A stretch of 64,000 nucleotides of DNA from Nocardia mikamii NBRC 108933. Lineage in GTDB: Bacteria; Actinomycetota; Actinomycetes; Mycobacteriales; Mycobacteriaceae. Position 1 is the stretch's first letter; each line of letters begins with the position of its first letter. Of this stretch, positions 34,601 through 43,632 are shown piece by piece. The notes beneath the pieces are model-generated. The model saw only the letters and a program-made list of their open reading frames with translations, did not search any database and had not been told where the DNA came from. A program made the translations under genes and the position numbers. The DNA is taken from positions 62,001 through 126,000 of the forward strand of contig NZ_BDCM01000022.1 of the NCBI RefSeq assembly GCF_001613505.1. Direction: 5' to 3'.

Positions 34601-36646
34601 TCAGCCGGGAACGTTGCGCGCGAGTTCGTCCAGCCACGCCGCGGCGGGAGCGTCGCTCGGCGCCCGCCAGTCCCCGCGCGGCGACAGCGATCCGCCGGAC
34701 CCGACCTTGGGCGCGTTCGGCAGGGTCGATCGTTTGAACTGGCTGGTCTGCACGAAGCGACGCAGGAATTCGGCCAGCCAGTGCTTGATCGTGGCGAGGT
34801 CGTATTCGTGGCGCTGGTCCTCGGGGATCAGGTCGGGCCAGCCCCCGCGGGTGCGGTCACTCCAGGCGTGTTCGGCGAGGTAGGCGATGCGGCTGGGCCG
34901 GAATCCGAACCGCAGCAGATGGTAGAGGTGGAAGTCCTGCAACTCGTACGGGCCCACGGTGGCCTCGGAACTCTGCAACGCCGCGCCGGGAACCAGTTCC
35001 GGGGAGATCTCGGTCTCGAGCACCGAGTGCAGCACAGCGCTCGCCTCCGGGCCGAGCTCACCACGGTCGGCGGTCCAGGCGATCAGATATTTGATCAGGG
35101 TCTTGGGCACCGAGGCGTTCACGCTGTAGTGCGCCATATGGTCGCCGACTCCGAAAGTGCACCAGCCCAGCGCCAATTCGCTCAGGTCCCCCGTACCGAC
35201 GACCATGCCGTGATGCATGTTCGCGAGGCGGAACAGATGCGAGGTGCGCTCCCCGGCCTGCACGTTCTCGTAGGTGATGTCGTAGACGGGCGCCCCGTCG
35301 GCCGCCGGATGTCCCAGATCGCGCAGCATCTGCGTCGCCGACGGCCGGATGTCGATCTCACCGGTGGTTGCTCCGACGGCGCGCATCAGCCGGCGCGCGT
35401 TCTCCACCGTCCGCGTGCTCGTGGCGAAGCCGGGCATGGTGTAGGCGAGCACCTGCGACCGCGGCAGACCCAGCCGATCCATGGTCTGCGCCGCGACGAT
35501 GAGCGCGAGAGTGGAATCGAGACCGCCGGACACGCCGATCACGAGGTGCTGGGATCCGGTCGCGGCCAGTCGCGTGGCGAGCCCGGCGACCTGGATGTGA
35601 TGGACCTCGGCACAGCGCAGGTTGCGGCTGCCGGGGTCGGCCGGGACGTAGGGAAAGCGCGGAACCTCGCGCCGCAGTGGTGGTGCGCCGGCCGGGATCG
35701 GCGCCTCGAATTCGAGCCGCCGGAATCGGGTGACCCGCTCGTGGTAGTCGTGGGCGTTGTCGGTGAAACTGTTGAGCCGCAGCCGATCCGCGGCCAGCCG
35801 TTGCAGATCGATATCGGCGGTGACCAGTTGCGGTTCGGCGGCGAAGCGCTCGCTTTCGGCCAGCAGGTTGCCGTTCTCGCAGATCAGGGCCTGCCCGTCC
35901 CACGCCATATCCGTGGTGGACTCGCCCTGCCCGGCCGCGGTGTACAGATAGGCCGCGATATTGCGCGCCGAGGTCGACACGCACAGTTGCCTGCGGTAAT
36001 CCGCCTTGCCGACGACGATATTGCTCGCCGAGAGATTCGTCAGCACGGTGGCGCCCGCCAGTGCGGCGAAGACATTGGGCGGCAACGGAACCCACGCGTC
36101 CTGGCAGATCTCCACCGCCACCACCAACCCGGGCAGATTCACGGCCTCGAACAGCAGGTCGGCGCCGAAGGGCACCCGCTGCCCGGCAACGGTGATGTGG
36201 TCGTCGACGGCGTCACGAGCGGCGGCGAACTGGCGTTTCTCGTAGAACTCCTGGAAATTCGGCAGGTAACTCTTCGGCACGACCCCCAGGACGCGGCCGC
36301 GGTCGATGATCAACGCGCAGTTGAACAGTCGCTCCCGCACCCGCAGCGGAGCCCCGACGATCAGCACGCTGTCGATATCCACGCTCTCGGCGACCACGCG
36401 GTCCACGGCCCCCCGCACCGCGTCGTCGAGCGCCTCCTGGTGGAACAGGTCCTCGGCGGAGTAGCCGGAGAGACCGAGTTCCGGAAACAGCGTGAGCACC
36501 ACGGAATCTTCGGCGGCCCGCCGTGCGAGCAGCAGTGTCTGCTCGGCGTTGTACTCGGGATCGGCCACCCGTAACGCCGGCACGGCGACGCCGACGCGCA
36601 CGAACCCGTGCCGGTACAGCGATCCGAACGGTAATTCGCGCGCCAC
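34601..36646 (-). CDS. nadE: Glutamine-dependent NAD+ synthetase
   Basis: A 681-residue enzyme that amidates deamido-NAD to NAD+ using glutamine and ATP. The N-terminal nitrilase-type glutaminase has the triad Glu56 (LFPELGLSG), Lys125 (VVPKSYLP) and Cys181 (VEICQDAW). The C-terminal synthetase has the P-loop GVSGGLDSTLALIV and TGDLSELALGWCTFGVGDHM. GTG 36646 is chosen because AGGAGG lies just upstream; the frame also opens at a TTG 15 bases earlier. Length fits the roughly 680-residue actinobacterial enzyme. It is an essential housekeeping gene inside the dormancy island, with no box close by. Confidence 0.96.
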   Translation of the reverse strand: MARELPFGSLYRHGFVRVGVAVPALRVADPEYNAEQTLLLARRAAEDSVVLTLFPELGLSGYSAEDLFHQEALDDAVRGAVDRVVAESVDIDSVLIVGAPLRVRERLFNCALIIDRGRVLGVVPKSYLPNFQEFYEKRQFAAARDAVDDHITVAGQRVPFGADLLFEAVNLPGLVVAVEICQDAWVPLPPNVFAALAGATVLTNLSASNIVVGKADYRRQLCVSTSARNIAAYLYTAAGQGESTTDMAWDGQALICENGNLLAESERFAAEPQLVTADIDLQRLAADRLRLNSFTDNAHDYHERVTRFRRLEFEAPIPAGAPPLRREVPRFPYVPADPGSRNLRCAEVHHIQVAGLATRLAATGSQHLVIGVSGGLDSTLALIVAAQTMDRLGLPRSQVLAYTMPGFATSTRTVENARRLMRAVGATTGEIDIRPSATQMLRDLGHPAADGAPVYDITYENVQAGERTSHLFRLANMHHGMVVGTGDLSELALGWCTFGVGDHMAHYSVNASVPKTLIKYLIAWTADRGELGPEASAVLHSVLETEISPELVPGAALQSSEATVGPYELQDFHLYHLLRFGFRPSRIAYLAEHAWSDRTRGGWPDLIPEDQRHEYDLATIKHWLAEFLRRFVQTSQFKRSTLPNAPKVGSGGSLSPRGDWRAPSDAPAAAWLDELARNVPG

Positions 36647-36700
36647 GGCGGCCTCCTGCAATCCACGGCAGCCGGGTCGCCGTCCGGCGCCGGGGGCCGG

Positions 36701-36952
36701 CTAGGGACCGAGCGTCCGCATTCGACGGGTGTATTCCTCGTCGTCTATCTCACCACGGGCGAAGCGCTCGGCGAGGATCTGTTGCGGGGACGGACCCCGT
36801 CCGTCCCGGTCGAGGGCGGCGGTATCGGGCCGGCCGGCGTAGCGGAGCAGGGCCACGATCGCCACGACCACCAGCACCCAGAAGATCACCATGCCCGCGA
36901 ACATCAACCCGTAACCCCAACCGCCCAAGCCGGTGCCATACCACATCATCAT
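36701..36952 (-). CDS. Small SHOCT-domain membrane protein
   Basis: An 83-residue protein. One transmembrane helix (about 14-40, rich in Gly, Met and Val) follows a Met/Trp/Gly-rich N-terminus (MMMWYGTGLGGWGYGLM). A C-terminal SHOCT domain (SPQQILAERFARGEIDDEEYTRRM) is typical of short oligomerising tails. It lies 57 bases after the Met-rich microprotein gene on the same strand, so they may be co-transcribed. Function is unknown. SHOCT proteins of this form are common next to stress and metal genes. Confidence 0.8.
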   Translation of the reverse strand: MMMWYGTGLGGWGYGLMFAGMVIFWVLVVVAIVALLRYAGRPDTAALDRDGRGPSPQQILAERFARGEIDDEEYTRRMRTLGP

Positions 36953-37008
36953 CGCCGTAATTCCTCACTCCATCGACGGATCTGCGTACGTCTCGGCCCC
37001 GACCGGGA

Positions 37009-37101
37009 TCACATCGGCATCGGCATCGGGCAGATCCCCATCTGGGCCAGCCACATCATCACGGCGTGCATCGCTGGCATCATCGGCGATTGCATATCCA
37101 T
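37009..37101 (-). CDS. Possible methionine-rich microprotein
   Basis: A 30-residue ORF from ATG 37101 to TGA 37009-37011. GAGGAG (rc of 37111-37116) lies nine bases upstream; an ATG three codons earlier is too close to it. Ten residues are Met (counted by eye), and it ends in CPMPMPM with one His and one Cys, a pattern like copper(I)-binding Met motifs. It precedes the SHOCT protein gene. DevR-type boxes lie about 120-190 bp upstream. A metal-binding or membrane-associated role is a guess. Confidence 0.45.
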   Translation of the reverse strand: MDMQSPMMPAMHAVMMWLAQMGICPMPMPM

Positions 37102-37110
37102 CTCGATCAT

Positions 37111-37448
37111 CTCCTCAGGGCACGGGTCCACGTCCGCGTCCCCGATCCAGCCTGATCGACGCGAGCGGCCGGTGGCAGGGGCGAAAGACCTCACCGACCG
37201 GCCGTCGGTCCCCACGCCGGACCTTCGGCGCCGGCCCGGATGCGCTCGGCGTTCTCGAGGGACATTGGTCCCGGGAGGCCGGGAATCTCGCCCCTCCCCC
37301 CAGGGCCCGGCACCGGCACAGACTGGCGGTAAGCGCGCCGATCGCCGGTTCGACGCATCGACGCGCCTCGGCGTGTGGCCCGGGTGGGTGCGCGACGACC
37401 GAAATGTTGCGTGAGCCGGTGTGATGACACCGGGAGCGAGGTGGCCGG
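37111..37448. other. Divergent intergenic region with three DevR-type boxes
   Basis: It separates the leftward microprotein/SHOCT genes from the rightward site-2 protease gene. Boxes are at 37219-37232, 37259-37272 and 37281-37294. A CAGACT hexamer at 37318-37323 could be the rightward -10. Confidence 0.5.
37259..37294. promoter_or_regulatory. DevR/DosR-type tandem boxes
   Basis: GGGAC-ATTG-GTCCC (37259-37272) has perfect inverted arms identical to the arms of the mycobacterial DosR consensus. GGGAA-TCTC-GCCCC (37281-37294) follows with centres 22 bp apart. A third box, GGACCTTCGGCGCC, is at 37219-37232. Confidence 0.7.
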
Positions 37449-38648
37449 ATGTTGCACGAGACAATCCCTTTGGGCCGGGCGGCGGGTATCCGCATCGGCG
37501 CGCACTGGTCGGTGCTGGTCACCGTGGCGCTGTTCGTCTGGCTGCTCGGCGTGCAGCTGCGCGACAGCGGCAGCCCGGCCTTCACCTGGACGGTTGCGGC
37601 GCTCGCCGCGGTGACCCTGTTCGCCTCCCTGACCGCGCACGAACTGGCCCATTCGATCGTCGCCCGGCGCCACGGGGTGCGGGTCGAGCGCATCGTGCTG
37701 TGGCTGCTGGGCGGGGCGTCCGAACTCGGCGACGAACCGCCGGACGCGCGCAGCGATTTCCGGATCGCGATCGTCGGTCCGGCCACGAGTCTGGTGCTGG
37801 GCGGACTGTTCGCCGCCGTCGCGGTGGCCGTGGACAGCGGACGACCCGACAGCGCCGTCACCGCGGCGCTCGGCTGGCTGGCGGCCACGAATATCGTTCT
37901 GGGATTGTTCAATCTGCTGCCCGGCGCGCCGCTCGACGGCGGCCGGGTGGTGCGGGCCATCGTCTGGTGGCGGACCGGCGACAGGCTGCGCGCTACCACT
38001 GTCGCCGCGCGCGGCGGCCGGTTGCTCGGCACCGCGCTCGTCGTAGTCGGCGCCGTCGACATCGTCGTGTTCCGGCAGTTCGGCGGGCTGTGGCTGATGC
38101 TGCTGGGGTGGTTCCTGCAGACCGCCGCCAACAGCGAACTCGCGGCAGCGGGCCTTCGACATCGCCTGGGAGACACCAGGGTTCGCGACATCATGACCGC
38201 GAATCCGATGGCGCTGCCGGCCGAGTGGACGATCACCCAGTTGCTGAACTCGAGCGCACCGCAGACCGGCCATCGTGTGTTCCCCGTCGTCGACGCCCTC
38301 GGCCACCCGGTCGGCGTGGTCGCGTGGGCGGATCTCACCGCGACCGCCGTCCCGGCGCGCGAGACGACCCTGCTGCGTTCGGTCGCCCGGCCCTTGCGCG
38401 CGGCCGCGATCGTCGGGCGCGACGATCCGCTCGCCGACGTCGCCACCCGAGTCGTCCTGCGGCCCAAACTCGATGCGGTCGCGGTGGTCGACCCGTCGGG
38501 TCGGCTCACCGGCATGATCACCGCCACCGATCTGGTCACCGCCTGCGATCGCTCGGCTCTCGGCCTGCCAGTCGGGCGCCCCGCCCATCAGGGCACCGCT
38601 GCGGACACGCAATGGCCGATCCCTGCCCACCGAAGAACACAGCCATGA
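37449..38648 (+). CDS. Site-2-protease-type metalloprotease with CBS domains (Rv2625c-like)
   Basis: A 399-residue integral membrane protease. Zinc ligands are in the HExxH motif HELAH (64-68) within TM2, and LLPGAPLDGGRV provides the third-ligand (LDG) motif. Five or six TM segments lie between residues 15 and 235. A C-terminal pair of CBS domains follows (about 246-380: VRDIMTANPMALP, HRVFPVVDALGHPVGVV, AVAVVDPSGRLTGMIT). Length and order match Rv2625c of the DosR regulon. CBS domains may sense adenine nucleotides; the substrate is unknown. Confidence 0.9.
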   Translation: MLHETIPLGRAAGIRIGAHWSVLVTVALFVWLLGVQLRDSGSPAFTWTVAALAAVTLFASLTAHELAHSIVARRHGVRVERIVLWLLGGASELGDEPPDARSDFRIAIVGPATSLVLGGLFAAVAVAVDSGRPDSAVTAALGWLAATNIVLGLFNLLPGAPLDGGRVVRAIVWWRTGDRLRATTVAARGGRLLGTALVVVGAVDIVVFRQFGGLWLMLLGWFLQTAANSELAAAGLRHRLGDTRVRDIMTANPMALPAEWTITQLLNSSAPQTGHRVFPVVDALGHPVGVVAWADLTATAVPARETTLLRSVARPLRAAAIVGRDDPLADVATRVVLRPKLDAVAVVDPSGRLTGMITATDLVTACDRSALGLPVGRPAHQGTAADTQWPIPAHRRTQP

Positions 38649-38745
38649 CGGCAGCAGCCCCTGTCCCGCGTCAGGCGCGGCAGCCGACCGATCACTACCC
38701 CGTGGGTCTCTGATGGCGGAGGTGGGCGTTCCGCTCACCGGATCG

Positions 38746-38759
38746 AGGACCTTCGGCCA
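38746..38759 (+). promoter_or_regulatory. DevR/DosR-type box
   Basis: AGGAC-CTTC-GGCCA, followed by a GAGTCT -10-like hexamer at 38783-38788. The predicted transcript starts near 38795, about 29 bases before the PEP synthase ATG. Confidence 0.55.
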
Positions 38760-38823
38760 TGGTCGCGGCGGGTGCGACGCGCGAGTCTGGGCATCGAGAC
38801 ACTTTCAGCAGATCGGAGCCGTG

Positions 38824-41151
38824 ATGGGCGACTATGTGGCAAGTCTGAACGATATTCGGCTCAGCGATGACGGCCAGGTGGGCGGCAAGGGGGCCAATCT
38901 CGGTGAGATGGTCGCCGCGAAACTCCCGGTGCCGCCGGGATTCGTGATCCTGCGATCGACCTACGAGACCGCCGTCGCCGACGGGCCGCACGGGTCCGAG
39001 CTCGACTCGCTGCATGCCGAAGCACTGCGCAGCGCCGTCGCCACCGACGACGCGGGCCGCGGCGAGCTCGACCGACTGTGTTCGCGCATGCGCGCCCTGG
39101 TGCACGAGACCCGGCTCGACGGGGCGATCGAGGAGGCGATCGTCAACGGGTACCACCGGCTCGGCGACCGGGTGCGCGTCGCAGTCCGGTCCTCGGCGGT
39201 CGGCGAGGACAGCGCCGATTCCTCCTTCGCCGGAATGAACTTGTCGCGCACCAATATTCGCGGTGACGCCGAGCTTCTCGACGCGGTCCGGCAATGCTGG
39301 GCGTCCCTGTTCACCCCGCGCGTTCTCACCTACCGCGCCCGCCGCGGCATGGACCGGCGACCGGAGATGGCGGTGGTCGTGCAGCAGATGGTCACGGTCC
39401 GGTGCGCGGGCGTGGCGTTCACCGCCGACCCGACCACCGGCCGGCGGGACCGGGTCGTCATCGACGCCGCACGCGGACAGGGTGAAGTGGTGGTATCCGG
39501 CGCGGTCGAGCCCGACACCTACGTCTTCGCCGCGGACGGCCCGACGCTGACCGAATCCCGCAGGGGTGCACAGAGTTTCGCGATCTTCGCCGGCGAGGAC
39601 GGTGACCGCCGCGTCGACCTCCCGGACGACGAATCGCATCGGCCGGTGCTGACCACCGACGAGGCCACCGCGGTCGCGCGCCTCGCGCTCGAGGTCCAGC
39701 AGCACTACGGCCGCCCCCAGGACGTCGAGTGGGCGTTCGACGACCAGCGGCTGTGGCTGGTGCAGGCGCGGCCGATCACGACACTGCCCGACGAAACCGC
39801 CTCGGCGGCACCGGAAGAGACGCCCGCCGCCGTATTGCTGCAGGGTCTGCCGGCCGCGCCCGGACGAGCCCGCGGCGTCGTGCGCATCCTGCGTTCACCC
39901 GCCGAGGGATCGGCGCTGCGCGACGGTGAAATCCTTGTCGCGCCGATGACCAATCCGGACTGGCTGCCGACGATTTCGCGGGCAGCGGCGCTGGTCACAG
40001 ACAGCGGCGGCATGACCTGTCACGCCGCGATCGTGGCCCGCGAACTGGGTATTCCCTGCATCGTCGGCGCGCGGACCGCCACCACATCCCTGCACGACGG
40101 CCAGCGCATCGTCGTGGACGCGAAGGCCGGCCGGATTCGTGAGGACAGCCCGGAAGAGCGGGCTGCCGAGGCGGCAACCGTCTCCGCGCCTGCCGCGACC
40201 ACCACCATGCCGGCGGCGCCGGTCACCGAGACCACGGGAACGAAAATCTATGTCAACCTCGCCCTGCCCGAAATCGCCGAGCGCGTCGCCGATTCCGACG
40301 TCGACGGCGTCGGACTGCTGCGCGCCGAAACCCTCTTGACGCGCGCTTTGGGCGGCCGCCATCCCCGCGCGGTGATCGCCGCGGGCGAGGAGAACGAATT
40401 CGTCGGCACGCTGGCCGAATCCCTGCGCCGTATCGCCGTGGCCTTCGCCCCGCGCCCGGTCGTCTACCGCGCAACGGATCTGCGCAGCAACGAATTTCGC
40501 ACGCTCACCGGCGGCGAGGGCTTCGAGCCGAACGAACGCAACCCGATGATCGGGTATCGCGGCTGTTACCGCTACGTCCACGAACCGGATGTGTTCCGGC
40601 TCGAACTGGCGGCGCTGGCCCGCGTACGCGAATACACCCCGAATCTGCATCTGATGATCCCGTTCGTGCGTACCCGCTGGGAACTGGCCGCGTGCCTGGA
40701 ATTGGTGGATGCCTCGCCGCTGGGTCACGACCGGGGCATGCACCGGTGGATCATGGCGGAGGTGCCGTCGGTCGTGCATTGGCTGCCCGAGTACGTGCGG
40801 CTCGGGATCGACGGGGTGTCGATCGGGAGTAACGATCTCACTCAGCTGATCCTCGGTGTGGACCGCGATTCCGAGGAGTGCGCCGAACTGTTCGACGAAT
40901 CGGATCCGGCCGTCCTGCACGCCATCCGGCGCATCGTCACCTCCGCACGCGAACTGGGCATCACCTCGTCGCTGTGCGGGCAGGCCCCGTCCACCCGGCC
41001 CGAATTCGCCGAACATCTCGTCGCGGCGGGCATCACCTCGATTTCGGTCACCCCGGACGCGGTGCGCAACACCCGCCGCACGGTGGCCGCCGCCGAGCGC
41101 CGGTTACTGCTCGAGCGGTGCCTGCACGCCGACGAGCGGCGATCGCCGTGA
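38824..41151 (+). CDS. ppsA: Phosphoenolpyruvate synthase (pyruvate, water dikinase)
   Basis: A 775-residue enzyme converting pyruvate and ATP to PEP, AMP and phosphate. The N-terminal ATP-binding domain begins with VGGKGANLGEMVAAKLPVPPGF and contains VRSSAVGEDSADSSFAG. The swivelling phosphohistidine domain has His400 in SGGMTCHAAIVARELG. The C-terminal PEP/pyruvate barrel has GLLRAETLL, DLRSNEF and catalytic Cys718 in SSLCGQAP. The ATG at 38824 has GGAG upstream. A DevR-type box precedes it, suggesting that gluconeogenic flux from lipid is raised in hypoxia. Confidence 0.92.
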   Translation: MGDYVASLNDIRLSDDGQVGGKGANLGEMVAAKLPVPPGFVILRSTYETAVADGPHGSELDSLHAEALRSAVATDDAGRGELDRLCSRMRALVHETRLDGAIEEAIVNGYHRLGDRVRVAVRSSAVGEDSADSSFAGMNLSRTNIRGDAELLDAVRQCWASLFTPRVLTYRARRGMDRRPEMAVVVQQMVTVRCAGVAFTADPTTGRRDRVVIDAARGQGEVVVSGAVEPDTYVFAADGPTLTESRRGAQSFAIFAGEDGDRRVDLPDDESHRPVLTTDEATAVARLALEVQQHYGRPQDVEWAFDDQRLWLVQARPITTLPDETASAAPEETPAAVLLQGLPAAPGRARGVVRILRSPAEGSALRDGEILVAPMTNPDWLPTISRAAALVTDSGGMTCHAAIVARELGIPCIVGARTATTSLHDGQRIVVDAKAGRIREDSPEERAAEAATVSAPAATTTMPAAPVTETTGTKIYVNLALPEIAERVADSDVDGVGLLRAETLLTRALGGRHPRAVIAAGEENEFVGTLAESLRRIAVAFAPRPVVYRATDLRSNEFRTLTGGEGFEPNERNPMIGYRGCYRYVHEPDVFRLELAALARVREYTPNLHLMIPFVRTRWELAACLELVDASPLGHDRGMHRWIMAEVPSVVHWLPEYVRLGIDGVSIGSNDLTQLILGVDRDSEECAELFDESDPAVLHAIRRIVTSARELGITSSLCGQAPSTRPEFAEHLVAAGITSISVTPDAVRNTRRTVAAAERRLLLERCLHADERRSP

Positions 41152-41162
41152 TGCCGGTGTCG

Positions 41163-41198
41163 CGGACCATGGTCGCGGCACCTCGGGACCAACGGCCC
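41163..41198 (+). promoter_or_regulatory. DevR/DosR-type tandem boxes
   Basis: CGGAC-CATG-GTCGC (41163-41176) and GGGAC-CAAC-GGCCC (41185-41198), centres 22 bp apart. TACCGT at 41222-41227 is the likely -10. The next ATG is 42.5 bp from the proximal centre, predicting a leaderless mRNA. Confidence 0.7.
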
Positions 41199-41233
41199 CT
41201 CCGCGGCGCACGGCGTGAACCTACCGTCGACAT

Positions 41234-42223
41234 ATGAACACAGTGCCCTCACGCGACGTCGTCGAGACAGCGGTCCGGATGGCCGGCCGTGCGCCGTCGC
41301 TGCACAACAGCCAGCCGTGGCGGTGGACGTTCGACGGTACGCGGCTGCGGCTGTTCAGCGTGCACGAACGCATGTTGCCGACCACCGACAACACCGGGCG
41401 ACAACTCGTGATCAGCTGCGGCATTGTGCTCGATCACCTGCGCGCGGCGATGGCCGCCCACGGGTGGCGCACGATCGTGGCGACCTTCCCGAACCCCAAC
41501 GACCGCACCCACCTGGCCGATGTCCGGTTCGAGCCTTCGCCGTACATCACCGACGGTGACCGCGAACGCGTCGACGCCATGGCGCGCCGGTATACCGACC
41601 GGCTTCCGTTCGACGAACCGGAGGGCTGGGAGCCGTTCGAGACCGTTGTGCGCACGGTGTTCGACCCCGACGACACCATCGTCGACGTCCTGCCGGACGA
41701 CAGCCGCGCGGAACTGGCCCGGGCCTCGGAGCTCACCGCGTCGGTGCGCCGCTACGATGCCGATTATCACGCCGAATTGCATTGGTGGACAGGACATGTG
41801 GTGGCCCAGACCGGCATTCCCCGGGAAGCGCTGGTGAGCGAGGAGGAACGCGGACGCGTCGACGTCGGGCGGAGGTTGCCGACGGTCACCGGCGAACCAC
41901 GTCGCACCGAGGTGCGCACCGACCGGTCGAAGATCCTTGTGCTGTCGACCTACGGCGACAGCCCCGCCGAATGGCTGGCCTGCGGACGGGTGCTGTCCAC
42001 CGTCCTGCTGGAGTGCACGCTCGCCGGATATGCGACCTGCCCGCTGACCCATCTCACGGAGGTCCCGCGCAGTCGCAGCGTGGTCACGCGGTTGCTCGGC
42101 CGCAATGCCTTCCCGCAGGTACTGATTCGCGTCGGGCGGGCGCCGGAGAATCAACCGCGCCCGGACCCGACGCCGCGGCTGCCGGTGCACGAGATCCTGC
42201 GCGTCACCGACGAAGCCGGCTAA
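41234..42223 (+). CDS. Acg-type nitroreductase family protein (1 of 3)
   Basis: A 329-residue member of the Acg/Rv2032-Rv3127-Rv3131 family. Seen: RMAGRAPSLHNSQPWRWTFDG near the N-terminus, GRQLVISCGIVLDHLRAAM, and the C-terminal LSTVLLECTLAGYATCPLTHLTEVP. The family has a nitroreductase-like fold made of two fused halves. M. tuberculosis members are DosR-controlled, and several no longer reduce nitro compounds and may store flavin. The start coincides with the predicted transcription start. It is monocistronic. Confidence 0.9.
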   Translation: MNTVPSRDVVETAVRMAGRAPSLHNSQPWRWTFDGTRLRLFSVHERMLPTTDNTGRQLVISCGIVLDHLRAAMAAHGWRTIVATFPNPNDRTHLADVRFEPSPYITDGDRERVDAMARRYTDRLPFDEPEGWEPFETVVRTVFDPDDTIVDVLPDDSRAELARASELTASVRRYDADYHAELHWWTGHVVAQTGIPREALVSEEERGRVDVGRRLPTVTGEPRRTEVRTDRSKILVLSTYGDSPAEWLACGRVLSTVLLECTLAGYATCPLTHLTEVPRSRSVVTRLLGRNAFPQVLIRVGRAPENQPRPDPTPRLPVHEILRVTDEAG

Positions 42224-42328
42224 CCGATCGGGCCGGCGGATCGCTTGCCGTCAGCACCGCGCCCGGTGTCACCGTACTGTTCGTCACAGCGCTGCCCGCG
42301 GGAACTGCCGCGACCTGTGGGCACGGCG

Positions 42329-43600
42329 CTACCGTGCGAGAGACCGGCGCGCGAGGTAGATCGCCGCACCGATCGCCAGCACGACCGCACCCGACACCAC
42401 GGACGTGAGTGGGAGGGTGCAGGCCAGCACCACGCAGCCCACGGCGCCGACCACCGGAACCACGCGCGGCGGTCTGCCTTCCTCCGAGGTCAGCGTCCAC
42501 GCGGAGGCGTTCGCGATGGCGTAGTAGCCGAGCACCGCGAAGGACGAGAATCCGATCGCACCACGGAGATCGGCGGTCGCGGCGATGACCGCCACGACCG
42601 CGCCGACCACCAGTTCGGCTCGATGCGGGACGGCGAAACGCGGATGCACCGCGGCCAGCCGATGCGGCAGATGCCCATCCCGGGCCATGGCGAAGGTGGT
42701 GCGCGAGACCCCGAGGATCAATGCCAGCAGGGATCCGAGCGCGGCGACGGCCGCCCCGGCACGCACCACGGGCACGAGCTCGGGTCGCCCCGCCGCGCGC
42801 ACCGTCTCGGCGAGCGGCGCTGCGGCCGAGGCCAGTTCGTGCGGACCGAGCACCGTCAGCGCCGCGACGGCGACCACCGCGTACACGACCAGAGTGATGC
42901 CGAGGGCCGGCGGGATCGCCCGCGGAATGTTGCGGGCGGGTTCGCGGACCTCCGCACCGAGGGTGGCGATGCGGGCGTAGCCGGCGAACGCGAAGAACAA
43001 CAGTCCGGCGGCCTGCAGAATGCCCCGGACCGATGTGTCGGCTCCGATCGCCAACCGGTCCACGTCGGCGGAGCCGGCGAACGCCGCGACGACGACCGCG
43101 GCCAGCACGGCCAGCACCAGGGCGACGACGATCCGGGTCAGCAGCGCCGATTTCTGCACGCCGCGATAGTTCACCGCGGTGAGCGCGACCACCGCCGCGA
43201 CCGCCACCGCATGCGCGTGGCCGGGCCAGGCATAGGCACCGACGGTGAGTGCCATCGCCGCACACGAGGCCGTCTTACCGACGACGAAGCCCCAGCCGGC
43301 CAGATACCCCCAGAACTCCCCCAGGCGTTCCCGGCCGTAGACGTAGGTACCGCCGGAGGCGGGATAACGGGCGGCCAGCCGGGCCGAGGAGGTGGCATTG
43401 CAGTAGGCGACGAGGGCCGCGATCGCCAGCCCGATCAGTAAACCGGATCCCGCCGCGGCAGCCGCCGGGCCGAGCGCGGCGAAGATCCCCGCGCCGATCA
43501 TCGAACCGAGTCCGATCACCACCGCGTCGCCGAGACCGAGGCGGCGACGCAGGCCGGCCGTTGCCTCGGAATCCATGAGCTCGAAGATAACGGAGTTCAC
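42329..43600 (-). CDS. APC-family amino acid permease
   Basis: A 423-residue transporter with about 12 TM segments. The first APC motif is VVIGLGSMIGAGIFAALGP, and TM6-8 include GLLFFAFAGYARIATLGAEVREPARNIPRAI. GTG 43600 is taken; an ATG at 43576 (MDSEATAGLRRR) is a fair alternative. It resembles Rv1999c-type permeases near DosR genes in M. tuberculosis. Transport of an amino acid or polyamine is expected; the substrate is not inferable. It lies downstream of the DUF302 gene, 32 bases away, and may be co-transcribed. Confidence 0.88.
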   Translation of the reverse strand: MNSVIFELMDSEATAGLRRRLGLGDAVVIGLGSMIGAGIFAALGPAAAAAGSGLLIGLAIAALVAYCNATSSARLAARYPASGGTYVYGRERLGEFWGYLAGWGFVVGKTASCAAMALTVGAYAWPGHAHAVAVAAVVALTAVNYRGVQKSALLTRIVVALVLAVLAAVVVAAFAGSADVDRLAIGADTSVRGILQAAGLLFFAFAGYARIATLGAEVREPARNIPRAIPPALGITLVVYAVVAVAALTVLGPHELASAAAPLAETVRAAGRPELVPVVRAGAAVAALGSLLALILGVSRTTFAMARDGHLPHRLAAVHPRFAVPHRAELVVGAVVAVIAATADLRGAIGFSSFAVLGYYAIANASAWTLTSEEGRPPRVVPVVGAVGCVVLACTLPLTSVVSGAVVLAIGAAIYLARRSLAR

Positions 43601-43632
43601 GCGCGCACGCCTGCCGGCCGCGCGCGACGCCG

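Noticed and set aside
32885..36574. A plus-strand open frame of more than 1200 codons
   Set aside because: It is antisense to the WS/DGAT and NAD synthetase genes, has low-complexity Arg/Gln-rich translation and no family motif. It is a typical high-GC shadow frame.
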